Assembly: GCA_002395405.1 (NCBI GenBank)
Contig: DGWX01000072.1
Coordinates: forward strand, 1 to 45,231
DNA: 45,231 nt
Source: Christensenella sp. UBA4247
Lineage (GTDB): Bacteria > Bacillota > Clostridia > Christensenellales > CAG-1252
Direction of reading: 5' to 3'
Below, piece by piece: positions 8,369 through 15,662 of this stretch. A model generated the notes under the pieces. That model made no database searches. It saw nothing but the letters and a program-made list of their open reading frames with translations, and had not been told where the DNA came from. The number at the start of each line of letters is the position of its first letter. Within the stretch, counting starts at the first letter, position 1. Made by a program: the position numbers and the translations under genes.

Positions 8369-9478
8369 ATGAGCAGAGTCGATTTATTGATGAGATTATC
8401 CGTTGAAAAAGACCAACGCACGAACGGCGGCGAAGTCAATCGCCATTCCGTCAGGCACGCGATGAGCGTATTTTCGGACAATTTGCGCCGAATGTTCCTG
8501 ACGAATATCATGTACGTTCTCGTGTTTGCGTTGCCTTTCTTGTTCTGCGCCTTTATTTGGCCGATGCTTGCTAAAACGCGCGTATTTGCCGGCGGCGATT
8601 ATAATTTTATCGGTCAGGTCGGTATCGGCTATCCCGGTGTGGTAAATACGATGAAAGAAGGCTACAAAGTTTTGTTCAGCCATTATTTCCATGTGTATAT
8701 CCCCGTGCTTGCCGCTTCCGTGATCCCTTTGATCGCGGGGCTTTCGGGGCTGTTCCATTGTCTGCGCGGATATATGTGGGGCGAAAACGTACGCCCGATC
8801 CGAAGCTTCTTCCGCGGCGTCAAGAAACTTTGGCTTCCTTTCCTCATCGCGGGGATCCTTTTCGCGCTCTTCCTTACGGGCGTTCTTTACGGCTCGGTTT
8901 GGCACGTCAGTTTGATGAAACAAGGCGCGGCAAACGGCGGCAGCTGGACGCTTTTCATCTTCCTTTTGCTTATCTCTTGGATCGCGGTAGCCGCATTGAC
9001 ATTTTTGTTCCCGATGTTCGCTTGCTATCGCTTCTCCTTTAAGGACGCGCTGAAAAACAGCCTGATCCTGACTCTCGTTACTCCCGTAAGCGCTCTCTTT
9101 ACTTCGGCGTTTACAATCGGGATCTTTTGCTTATCCTTGGCAAACACGGCTTTCAGCTTTATCATTTTGATCCTTCTTTTCGTCGTCGGTTTTGCTTTCC
9201 TCGGCGGTATTTGGACTTCTTCCGCGCAAAAAGCGTTTGCCGATTATATCGCGCCGCAATACGAGAGCGCAAGCTCGGGCGGCAGGATCAAGCTCGAGGC
9301 GCGTCGCGGCGTAAATCCCTATAAGGCGCAAAAGGCGAAAGAAAGGGCAAACGCGGGAACGGCGATCGGCAAAGCCAGCAAGATCCGCGCGGAAAAGAGC
9401 GAAAAGCGCGCGGAAAAAATCGAAAAAAAGAAAAAACAAAATCAAACGAAGTACGTTTCTTATAAAAGGAAAAAATAG
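8369..9478 (+). CDS. Multi-pass membrane protein, YesL/DUF624-like
   Basis: 369 aa. A cytoplasmic head (about 1-45) is followed by about 6 hydrophobic segments and a strongly basic, lysine/alanine-rich tail (about residues 305-369, with repeated EKRAEK and KKKKQ) likely to lie in the cytoplasm or touch nucleic acid or lipid head groups. The pattern of a large first loop followed by paired helices recalls the YesL/DUF624 family, but I do not see a decisive motif. It has its own promoter and is followed 5 bp later by hslO, so the three genes 8369-12007 form one operon. Function unknown. Confidence 0.7.
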   Translation: MSRVDLLMRLSVEKDQRTNGGEVNRHSVRHAMSVFSDNLRRMFLTNIMYVLVFALPFLFCAFIWPMLAKTRVFAGGDYNFIGQVGIGYPGVVNTMKEGYKVLFSHYFHVYIPVLAASVIPLIAGLSGLFHCLRGYMWGENVRPIRSFFRGVKKLWLPFLIAGILFALFLTGVLYGSVWHVSLMKQGAANGGSWTLFIFLLLISWIAVAALTFLFPMFACYRFSFKDALKNSLILTLVTPVSALFTSAFTIGIFCLSLANTAFSFIILILLFVVGFAFLGGIWTSSAQKAFADYIAPQYESASSGGRIKLEARRGVNPYKAQKAKERANAGTAIGKASKIRAEKSEKRAEKIEKKKKQNQTKYVSYKRKK

Positions 9479-9483
9479 TTCTT

Positions 9484-10368
9484 ATGGATTCGATTGCAAA
9501 GGCTCACGTATTCGGCGGGCAAGTCAAGGTGGTCGCCTTTAAGACCACCGATTTGGTAAACGAGGCGATCTCTCTTCATTCCCTTTCTCCTCTTGCGGCG
9601 GAAGCGCTCGGCAAGGTATTGACGATGGGCGCGTATATGTCGAACGAACTCAAAGGAGAGAAAGAAAAGCTCAGCGTTCACATTTCGGATAAAGGACTTC
9701 TCGGTTCGATCATCGTTGCGGCGGACGCGGGCGGTCTCGTCAGAGGCTACGTTGAGCATCCGGACGCGTCTCTTCCCCCTCTCGGAAACGGGAAGCAAAA
9801 TCTGTTTGAAGGGATCGGAAGCGATGGGTTTATTACCGTGATCAAAGATCTCGGGTTGAAAGAGCCTTACGTTGGGAAGACGGAGCTGGTCAGGGGTAAT
9901 CTCGAAGAAGATTTCGCTTGGTATTTTACCCGTTCGGAAGGCGCGCCCACCGCGCTTGCGCTTTCCGTTCAAATCGGAGAAGACGGTAAATGCGAGTCGG
10001 CGGGCGGCGTTCTCGTTCAGCCTATGCCGAATTGCCCCGATCATATCCTCGTGATCGTGGAAGATATCGTTTCCAATTTCGCGAATATCGGCGACGTTCT
10101 CAAAGTTAAAGAGCCGTCGGATATTTTGAAAGATTATTTCGGGCATTTCGAGATCGAATATTTCCCCGAAAGCCATCCGGAATATCGCTGCAAATGCAGT
10201 CGCGAACAAATGTCGAACGCGGTCATAGCGCTCGGTCGCGGCGATTCGGTCAACCTGCTTATGGAGAGAGGCGAGATCGAGGTCGTTTGTCATTTTTGCG
10301 GAAAGAAATACGTATTCAATAAACAAGACGTCATCGATATTTGGAGGCGCTATGATCATAAGCTTTAA
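9484..10368 (+). CDS. hslO: Redox-regulated chaperonin Hsp33
   Basis: 294 aa, normal length. Hsp33 is a cytoplasmic holdase activated by oxidative unfolding. The C-terminal zinc switch is complete: CKC near residue 239 and CHFC near residue 270 give the four-cysteine C-x-C...C-x-x-C centre. The N-terminal substrate-binding domain shows VEHP and the GVLVQPMPNCPD segment typical of the family. The ATG follows the previous stop by 5 bp; the only upstream purine-rich site (AAGGA) is about 14 nt away, so translation may be coupled to the upstream gene. Its 3' end overlaps the next gene by 17 bp. Confidence 0.95.
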   Translation: MDSIAKAHVFGGQVKVVAFKTTDLVNEAISLHSLSPLAAEALGKVLTMGAYMSNELKGEKEKLSVHISDKGLLGSIIVAADAGGLVRGYVEHPDASLPPLGNGKQNLFEGIGSDGFITVIKDLGLKEPYVGKTELVRGNLEEDFAWYFTRSEGAPTALALSVQIGEDGKCESAGGVLVQPMPNCPDHILVIVEDIVSNFANIGDVLKVKEPSDILKDYFGHFEIEYFPESHPEYRCKCSREQMSNAVIALGRGDSVNLLMERGEIEVVCHFCGKKYVFNKQDVIDIWRRYDHKL

Positions 10369-12007
10369 CCAAACTCCGGAGGATTTTTTCCGTCTTTCTC
10401 AAAATGCATTTGAGAAAGGGGAGCTGGTTAAAGCCCTTCATTACGCAGAAAAGGCGATCGCAGGCAAGAGAACGGCGGAGTACCGCTTGCATCTTGCCGA
10501 TATTTATATAAAAATGGGGCGCTATCGCGAAGCAATGGACGAAGCGCTCTCTTTGATCGCCGCGGGCGGCGCCTATAAAAGCGAAGCGTACGAGATCATG
10601 GCGGACGCAACGAACGCGGAAGGCAGATTTTACGAATCGATCTATTACGTTTCGGAAAAAGCGCGAATGGACGGAGACGATTCCGTGCTCGACGCGATGG
10701 ACGAAGTCGCGGAAGAGATGAATGCCTATTTCGGAGAAGAGCCGAAGAGGGCGAAACTGTTCCTCGTCGGAAAAGACGATAGGAAGAAGCATTTTCAATC
10801 CCTGCAAAGAGCGATTTATTATCTCGGATCGGATCGTTATGATCAAGCGCTTGCCGCGGCGGAGGAGATTCCGGCGGATTCTTCTCTCTTCGCGCCCGTG
10901 CAGGACGTGATCCTGCGCTGTAAAGTTCACCTCGGAAAAAAGGAAGAAGCCTACGCGCTGGCGAAAGAGCAAATCGAGCGCGATCCGCAAAACGCCTTCG
11001 CTTTGTACGTTCTGACGGACGTTTGCGGCGACAGATCTTTCGCGCCTCTTTTGAAAAACGTAAAGGATAACGCGACCGACCTGTATTTTGCTTCGGCAAC
11101 TGCGGACGCGGCGAAAGAAATCGAGATCGCGAAAGAACTTGCGGATCGATTGCTTCGCGCGGATCCTTATACGCCCGAAGCCTATTTTACGGCGGCGGGG
11201 ATCTATTTTAACGCGGGAGATAAAGATAGTTCCGTTCGCATTTTGAAAGACTTGTTTTCGCTTTATAAGCGATATCCCGCCGCTTTGATCCTCGGCGGGC
11301 TCAAGCGCATTAAGCGGTTTGACGTTCGTTTCGGAGGCGTTATACCGGACGCGATCCGCACGGTTCTCAAACATTACGTTCGCAAGAAATCGAAAAACGC
11401 GAACGACTTCATTCATTCGTTTTTGACGGACGACGGCTTTCGGTCTTCCCTTCGCCTTTTGCTCGAAGCAGACGATGAGGAAACGGCGTTCGGCGTCATT
11501 CACTATATCGGTGAAACGAATCGCCGCGAGATCCGCCGTTTTTTTGAAGATCTCTTGATCAGTACGAGGATCGAAGCGCCGGTCAAGCGGGAGATCCTTG
11601 CCGAGCTTTTGCCCGTAAAGCATAAAGGCAGGCTGGCAGTTGCGCCCGGAGCGGTCGTTATGAAAATGGATTGCAAGAAGCCCTTGCATTACGAACTTTA
11701 TTCTTCCGTTTTACAAGGCGCTTATACGGAAGTTCTCGCGCTTCTCGTTTCAACATTCGATTTTTCCTGCGAGAAAAAGCTCGGGGCGCTTACGGAAAAG
11801 TGTTTCAGCGATCCTTCCCTTATCGGAAACGCGGATACTCTCGTTCTTTCGGGCGCGATGGCGAGCGTCCTTTTCCCCGAGGACCAAGCGCCTTTCCCTA
11901 TGCCGTTTGACGCAAACGACGCGCTTGCCGCGAACGCTTTCGGGCTGAAAGGCAGAAGCTTTTCCAAAATGAGAAAGCTTGCGGCAAAATTGAGATCCGA
12001 GGTCTGA
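10352..12007 (+). CDS. TPR-repeat protein of unknown function
   Basis: 551 aa. It begins inside hslO (17-bp overlap) with GGAGG 5 nt before the ATG. Residues about 10-75 hold two tetratricopeptide-like units (AFEKGELVKALHYAEKAI; ADIYIKMGRYREAMDEAL), and further helical pairs appear near 155-215 and 260-320 (AYFTAAGIYFNAGDKDSSVRILKDL). No catalytic motif, signal peptide or membrane span is visible. TPR arrays bind proteins; cotranscription with Hsp33 suggests, but does not prove, a link to proteostasis. It ends at a clear terminator. Confidence 0.75.
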   Translation: MIISFNQTPEDFFRLSQNAFEKGELVKALHYAEKAIAGKRTAEYRLHLADIYIKMGRYREAMDEALSLIAAGGAYKSEAYEIMADATNAEGRFYESIYYVSEKARMDGDDSVLDAMDEVAEEMNAYFGEEPKRAKLFLVGKDDRKKHFQSLQRAIYYLGSDRYDQALAAAEEIPADSSLFAPVQDVILRCKVHLGKKEEAYALAKEQIERDPQNAFALYVLTDVCGDRSFAPLLKNVKDNATDLYFASATADAAKEIEIAKELADRLLRADPYTPEAYFTAAGIYFNAGDKDSSVRILKDLFSLYKRYPAALILGGLKRIKRFDVRFGGVIPDAIRTVLKHYVRKKSKNANDFIHSFLTDDGFRSSLRLLLEADDEETAFGVIHYIGETNRREIRRFFEDLLISTRIEAPVKREILAELLPVKHKGRLAVAPGAVVMKMDCKKPLHYELYSSVLQGAYTEVLALLVSTFDFSCEKKLGALTEKCFSDPSLIGNADTLVLSGAMASVLFPEDQAPFPMPFDANDALAANAFGLKGRSFSKMRKLAAKLRSEV

Positions 12008-12012
12008 TCCCG

Positions 12013-12037
12013 AGCGGCGATTCGCCGCTTTTTTTTT
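12013..12037 (+). terminator. Rho-independent terminator
   Basis: AGCGGCG / CGCCGCT stem with a 3-4 nt loop and a run of nine T, directly after the TPR gene. Confidence 0.93.
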
Positions 12038-12074
12038 CGGAATGACCCAAAAGTATGAAACATATCTATACAAT

Positions 12075-13025
12075 ATGAAAAGTTTTATGAAGGCGGCGCG
12101 AACGGCTTGCCTTTTTATCGGATCGGTGGTGGGCGCGGGCTTCGCCACGGGGCAGGAGATCGCGCTTTTCTTCGGCGGCGGCTCTCTTTTGAATCTTGTC
12201 ATTTCCGCTTGTTTTATGGGCGGCGCGTCCTATTTGTTTCTCGAAATGGGAGCGGAGGGCGCCGTTCGCGATCGGAGGATTTCTCTTGCGGTGGATACGC
12301 TTGTCGCACTATGCTCTTTCGTCGTTTATACCGCAATGATCGCCTCTTCCGAAAGTTTGCTGTATTCTTTGTTCGGCGTTCGAAATTTGTCGCTGATATT
12401 GGTGCTTGGTTGTCTTTTCGTTTCGGGGAAAAGCTTGAAATGGGTTTCTCGATTGAACTTTGCCGCCGTTCCCGTAATGATCCTTCTCGTTGCGCTCGTT
12501 GGGATCAAATCGCCTTCCGTTTGCCTTTCGGGAAGCGTGCGCGTCGTAAGGTCGGCGGCGTACGGCGCGATGAATATGCTCTTTTCGGGGGCGCTTATGA
12601 TGAAAGAAGGGGAGCGCCTTTCGAAAAAAGAAAGGAAGCTCGCTTCTCTTTTCGGAGGCGTACTGATTTTCGTCTTGCTGCTTTTTATGTTTAGAAGCGT
12701 GGGGAATCAAGGAGGGGAAATGCCTTTTCTGCAAGCGGCGAAAGCGTCCGGGCTCGGCGCGCTCGTTCCCGCATCGCTGCTTCTCGCGATTTTGACCACG
12801 ATGGCGAGCTGCAACTATCTCGTAACGGATCGGCTTGCGGCGCTCGTTCGAGATCCCGTTCTCGCGTGTACCTTGCCGGCGCTCGGCGGGGTGCTTCTAT
12901 CTCGATTCGGCTTTTCCGTTATCGTAAATACGGCGTATCCCGTCGTTTCCTATCTCGGGCTTGTTTTTTCTCTTTTGTCGATCCTTTATTCTATCATTCT
13001 TGCGAGGAAACGCGTAAATTGTTGA
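12075..13025 (+). CDS. YkvI-family membrane transporter (APC superfamily)
   Basis: 316 aa from the ATG at 12075; an earlier in-frame ATG at 12042 sits directly on the upstream terminator and lacks a ribosome binding site, and 12087 is a third option. The N-terminal GSVVGAGFATGQEIALFF is the hallmark helix of YkvI-type proteins (and close to the branched-chain amino acid carrier BrnQ helix). About 10 membrane spans follow, without a large soluble domain. By family it should import a small solute, perhaps an amino acid, with Na+ or H+. No operon partner: the gene after it has its own promoter. Confidence 0.8.
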   Translation: MKSFMKAARTACLFIGSVVGAGFATGQEIALFFGGGSLLNLVISACFMGGASYLFLEMGAEGAVRDRRISLAVDTLVALCSFVVYTAMIASSESLLYSLFGVRNLSLILVLGCLFVSGKSLKWVSRLNFAAVPVMILLVALVGIKSPSVCLSGSVRVVRSAAYGAMNMLFSGALMMKEGERLSKKERKLASLFGGVLIFVLLLFMFRSVGNQGGEMPFLQAAKASGLGALVPASLLLAILTTMASCNYLVTDRLAALVRDPVLACTLPALGGVLLSRFGFSVIVNTAYPVVSYLGLVFSLLSILYSIILARKRVNC

Positions 13026-13050
13026 ATTTTGTCTCCGTAAGGTTTATAAT
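13022..13050 (+). promoter_or_regulatory. Sigma-A promoter giving a probable leaderless mRNA
   Basis: -35 TTGAAT (13022-13027), 17-bp spacer, perfect -10 TATAAT (13045-13050). The ATG at 13057 starts 6 nt after the -10, so transcription should begin at or within 1-2 nt of the start codon. Confidence 0.85.
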
Positions 13051-13056
13051 ACAGGT

Positions 13057-13878
13057 ATGAAATACGTTAAACTGACGCTGGAATACTTGAAAGGGCGGCA
13101 TTTTCGCACGCTTGCTTGGATCGCGCTTCTGCCTGCGATCGGGCTGGCTCTCTTGAAAAGTTTTTCCACGACGGCAAGTTATTTTATCAATTTCAGCAGC
13201 GAGAACAGCGGTTCTTTTGCCGAGATCTTTCGATTGAGCACGCGTTTCGGGTGGCAAAGCGTTTTGAAAGGGGCGGCGAGCGTTTTGATTATTTCTCTCG
13301 TGACTTCGTATATCCTCGGCGTAATTACCCGCCATATGCGAACGGGGAAAATGGATCTTTCTCGTTGCTTTTCCAAAATAAACGATAACTTTCTCCCGAC
13401 GCTTTGTTTCGTAACGATTGCGGCGATCTTCATTGTACTTTTCGGGCTTCTCGATTCGACGTTTATTTTTCTGTGGAGCAAAGTAGCGGGGAAGAGTACG
13501 CCGCTCGTCGTTATTTTGAGCCTTTTAACGATGGCGGGTTTATTCTTTGTCCTTATCGCTCTTTTAACTTACTCGTCCCTTTGGGTCCCCGCGATGACGC
13601 TTACGGGGCAGCCTGTTCTTTCGTCGCTTTCTTCCTCCATTCGGGAAACCAAGGACCATGGCTTTTTCTCCTTTTTCGCCGCCGTGCTCCTTCCCCTTAT
13701 TCCCGCGTTCGGAATCGAATATCTGACGAGTCTTGCCGACCTTAGGATCTTAACGGTCCTCGGAGATTTCGTTTTTTATTTTCTTTTGCTGACGTATTAT
13801 CCGGTTTTTTCCGTCGCCTCGTATTACGACGCGCTCGGGCTTGACAGAGAGGATCTCTTGCGGGCAAACAGAATGTAG
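13057..13878 (+). CDS. Multi-pass membrane protein of unknown function
   Basis: 273 aa, about 6 membrane spans, no signal-cleavage site or catalytic motif recognised. Overall pattern (short cytoplasmic N-terminus, HMRTGKMDLSRCF loop, then helices) resembles small integral proteins of the DUF4013/GDPD-membrane-domain kind, but I cannot assign a family. No Shine-Dalgarno site exists in the 6 nt between promoter and ATG, so this is a candidate leaderless gene. The next gene follows 8 bp later and has the same general build, so the pair may form one complex. Confidence 0.7.
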   Translation: MKYVKLTLEYLKGRHFRTLAWIALLPAIGLALLKSFSTTASYFINFSSENSGSFAEIFRLSTRFGWQSVLKGAASVLIISLVTSYILGVITRHMRTGKMDLSRCFSKINDNFLPTLCFVTIAAIFIVLFGLLDSTFIFLWSKVAGKSTPLVVILSLLTMAGLFFVLIALLTYSSLWVPAMTLTGQPVLSSLSSSIRETKDHGFFSFFAAVLLPLIPAFGIEYLTSLADLRILTVLGDFVFYFLLLTYYPVFSVASYYDALGLDREDLLRANRM

Positions 13879-13886
13879 GAGGTCTT

Positions 13887-14789
13887 ATGGCGATCAAACA
13901 TACGACGAGCATTTTTATTTCGAAATTCGGCTTGGTTTATAAGATCATCGTTTATTTTCTCGTGATCGCGTTGATCGTGGGCGCAGTGGCGTTTGCCGTT
14001 GCGCATCCCGCTTTGAAAACCCTTTCGGAAAAAGCGGGAGATACGGGTTTCGTTACGCATCTGAAAAGCGGCGCGGAAAAATTGCTGCGCGGAAACGGAG
14101 AGTTTTTGGACGAATTTCGCTTGGCAAACGAATCGTACGGCGAATGGACGGACGTCTTGACGGAATCGAAAGGGGAGTGGACGACGATCCTCGGAACGGC
14201 GCTCGCGGCGCTCCTTGTGCTGACCTATCTTCTTGCGCTGTGCTTTTTACCGTTTTCCGATATTTTGAAGAATTTTATGACGAGCAAATCCGAATTCGGG
14301 TTTATGAGCAACCTCGTTGCAAACGCGGGGCGAGCCGCGCTTTACGCGCTGTTTTATACCGTTTTGGTGTTTACGATGCAAGCGGCGATCTTCTCGCTCG
14401 GCGTGTTCCTTTTTGTGAAATGCGCGCCGCGCGTCGGCGTTCTGTCGCTGCCCGTCGCTTATCTCGTAACCTTGCTTTTAACCTCGCTGAAATCCACGAT
14501 CCTGTCCGGGTGGCTTCCCGCAACCGTTACGGAGAACGTGGGCGTCGTTAAAGGCTTCGGAGTGGGGCTCAAATCGATCGGAAAGAGATTTATGCGCTCC
14601 TTTTGGACGTTCGTTTTCTTTAATTTGCTTCTCTCGGCAGTATTGCCGTTGTTCGGCTTTTTGACCTTCGGGATCGGATTTATTATCGCCGTTCCCTCCG
14701 CGTTTATTATGCATCGGATCGTGGAACTCGTTCTGTATTTCGACGCGCGCGGCTACCGCTATTATATAGACGAGCAAACCGTAAGATAA
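13887..14789 (+). CDS. Multi-pass membrane protein of unknown function, partner of 13057 gene
   Basis: 300 aa; ATG with GTAGGAGG 5 nt upstream, overlapping the end of the previous gene's leader, so cotranscribed. One N-terminal span (about 18-40), an extracytoplasmic stretch of about 65 residues, then about 5 spans. No family recognised. The conserved-looking GYRYYIDEQTVR tail is cytoplasmic by prediction. It ends before a weak terminator and the tRNA-Ser promoter. Confidence 0.7.
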   Translation: MAIKHTTSIFISKFGLVYKIIVYFLVIALIVGAVAFAVAHPALKTLSEKAGDTGFVTHLKSGAEKLLRGNGEFLDEFRLANESYGEWTDVLTESKGEWTTILGTALAALLVLTYLLALCFLPFSDILKNFMTSKSEFGFMSNLVANAGRAALYALFYTVLVFTMQAAIFSLGVFLFVKCAPRVGVLSLPVAYLVTLLLTSLKSTILSGWLPATVTENVGVVKGFGVGLKSIGKRFMRSFWTFVFFNLLLSAVLPLFGFLTFGIGFIIAVPSAFIMHRIVELVLYFDARGYRYYIDEQTVR

Positions 14790-14797
14790 AAACTTTC

Positions 14798-14825
14798 GGC
14801 GGAAGGGTAGAACCCCCCGCTTTTT
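14798..14825 (+). terminator. Probable weak Rho-independent terminator
   Basis: Interrupted stem GCGgaaGGGT / ACCCccCGC followed by five T, after the gene ending at 14789. Confidence 0.5.
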
Positions 14826-14877
14826 CCATTTCGCTTAGGAAACGGACGCAGCGCGATTATGATAGGGCGTAAAGCGG

Positions 14878-14906
14878 TTGACAAAAGAAAAAAAAATCAT
14901 TAAAAT
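14878..14906 (+). promoter_or_regulatory. tRNA-Ser promoter
   Basis: Consensus -35 TTGACA (14878-14883), 17-bp spacer, -10 TAAAAT (14901-14906), 22 bp before the mature tRNA 5' end. Confidence 0.9.
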
Positions 14907-14928
14907 GTAACCACTTGATTTGTTTCGC

Positions 14929-15016
14929 GGAGAGTTGGCAGAGCGGTCGAATGCGGCGGTCTTGAAAACCGTTGACCTGCAAGGGTCCTGGGGTTCGAAT
15001 CCCTAACTCTCCGCCA
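14929..15016 (+). tRNA. tRNA-Ser (anticodon TGA), CCA encoded
   Basis: Class II tRNA of 88 nt. Acceptor stem GGAGAGT/ACTCTCC, discriminator G, encoded CCA (15014-15016). Anticodon loop CTTGAAA with TGA at 14963-14965, long variable arm TTGACC..., T-arm GGGGTTCGAATCCC. It reads UCN serine codons. Its 3' end is repeated three more times downstream. Confidence 0.97.
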
Positions 15017-15084
15017 ACTATAAAAAGCCCGATCTATCGGGCTTTTTTAACGCAAACTTAACGTTAGGGATTCGAACGAGAGCG
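14996..15084 (+). repeat. About 90-bp direct repeat, copy A (tRNA 3' end + terminator + inverted T-arm)
   Basis: Copy A runs from the tRNA T-arm 3' strand through the terminator to GAACGAGAGCG. Copy B at 15192-15282 is the same apart from the 6-7 nt after CCA and one base in the terminator loop. The two copies bracket the variable segment 15085-15191. Confidence 0.9.
15022..15048 (+). terminator. Terminator of tRNA-Ser
   Basis: AAAAAGCCCGAT / ATCGGGCTTTTTT hairpin starting 5 nt after the CCA end. An almost identical copy follows module 1 at 15220-15246. Confidence 0.93.
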
Positions 15085-15212
15085 ACCCCAAGGGGGATGA
15101 AAACATCGCAGTGCGATGTTTTCAAGCGGCTGACCGAAGCAATGCGAAAAGCACAAACTTGACAAAAAGTATGCTTTGAGCATTGCAAGAGCGAATCCCT
15201 AACTCTCCGCCA
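15063..15212 (+). repeat. tRNA-Ser-associated structured module 1
   Basis: Closed by inverted arms GTTAGGGATTCG (15063-15074) and CGAATCCCTAAC (15192-15203), followed by TCTCCGCCA as in the tRNA. Inside: a CCCC/GGGG mini-hairpin (15086-15095), a 12-bp perfect hairpin with AGT loop (15098-15124), a linker AGCGGCTGACCGAAG, and a second hairpin (15139-15186) with 7-bp and 6-bp helices separated by tandem G-A/G-A opposites. The left arm extended to GTTAGGGATTCGAAC is an exact 15-nt reverse complement of the tRNA T-arm/acceptor strand. No coding potential accepted. Confidence 0.85.
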
Positions 15213-15282
15213 GCTAGACAAAAAGCCCGATTTATCGGGCTTTTTTAACGCAAACTTAACGTTAGGGATTCGAACGAGAGCG
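15192..15282 (+). repeat. About 90-bp direct repeat, copy B
   Basis: Second copy of the repeat described at 14996-15084. It joins the end of module 1, a terminator and the left arm of module 2. Confidence 0.9.
15220..15246 (+). terminator. Terminator after module 1
   Basis: AAAAAGCCCGAT / ATCGGGCTTTTTT hairpin, differing by one loop base from the tRNA-Ser terminator. Confidence 0.9.
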
Positions 15283-15405
15283 TTAAGAAATCGACAGTTG
15301 ACTTCTGTCGATTTTAGCGATGACCGTAGTTTCGAGCAAAGGAAATTACTTATCCCAAACGACATCCTTTGCGAGAAACAAGAGCGAATCCCTAACTCTC
15401 CGCCA
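15261..15405 (+). repeat. tRNA-Ser-associated structured module 2
   Basis: Same plan as module 1: arms GTTAGGGATTCG (15261-15272) and CGAATCCCTAAC (15385-15396), then TCTCCGCCA. Inside are hairpin AAATCGACAG/CTGTCGATTT (15288-15314), linker AGCGATGACCGTAG (compare module 1), and hairpin GCAAAGGA/TCCTTTGC (15336-15372). The hairpin sequences differ from module 1 yet remain perfectly paired. Confidence 0.85.
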
Positions 15406-15440
15406 AAAACGAAAAATACGAACCTTAGGGTTCGTTTTTT
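15405..15440 (+). terminator. Terminator after module 2
   Basis: ACGAACC ttag GGTTCGT stem with flanking A- and T-runs; a different sequence from the first two terminators but in the same place relative to the CCA end. Confidence 0.85.
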
Positions 15441-15446
15441 CTTTGT

Positions 15447-15581
15447 CGGAGAGTTAGGCATTCTCACCCAAGGGTTCACGGCTTCGCCCCTCCAGGTCGC
15501 AATTATAAATTGCTCCCCGCTTTGGCTACCGACAGCGCACCGTGCTGTCGGCTTAACGCGTCGCGCCCTAACTCTCCGCCA
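15447..15581 (+). repeat. tRNA-Ser-associated structured module 3 (tRNA-like acceptor stem)
   Basis: Arms CGGAGAGTTAGG (15447-15458) and CCTAACTCTCCG (15567-15578) pair over 12 bp, then CCA (15579-15581). The arms recreate the tRNA-Ser acceptor stem GGAGAGT/ACTCTCC with discriminator G and CCA. Inside are hairpin GCAATT/AATTGC (15499-15513) and CCGACAGC/GCTGTCGG (15529-15551). Confidence 0.8.
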
Positions 15582-15589
15582 TTAGCGAA

Positions 15590-15634
15590 TAATACGAACC
15601 CCGACGATCAAAAATCGAGGTTCGTATTTTTCTT
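15590..15634. terminator. Terminator after module 3, also serving the GIY-YIG operon
   Basis: AATACGAACC / GGTTCGTATT stem with inner CGAT/ATCG helix and T-run on the plus strand; the A-rich 5' side makes it usable for the minus-strand gene ending at 15663. Confidence 0.85.
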
Positions 15635-15662
15635 TACAAATGAGTATTTAGGGATAAAAGTA

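Noticed and set aside
12042..12074. Upstream ATG of the YkvI-like gene
   Set aside because: Lies directly after the terminator T-run, lacks a ribosome binding site and adds a hydrophilic extension not typical of the family.
15000..15070. attC-like site: CCCTAAC ... GTTAGGG spacing resembles integron recombination sites
   Set aside because: The cores do not fit RYYYAAC/GTTRRRY at the outer bases, no L-box pairing is present, the space holds the tRNA terminator, and no integron integrase is near.
15018..15479. Open frame of about 150 codons on the minus strand with repeated VRIPNVKFALKKPD segments
   Set aside because: The repeats are simply the tRNA 3' end, terminator and inverted arm read as protein; no ribosome binding site and no plausible protein.
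14996..15581. CRISPR array
   Set aside because: Only two to four repeats of about 90 bp with inserts of about 105 bp, palindromic inserts, no cas genes.
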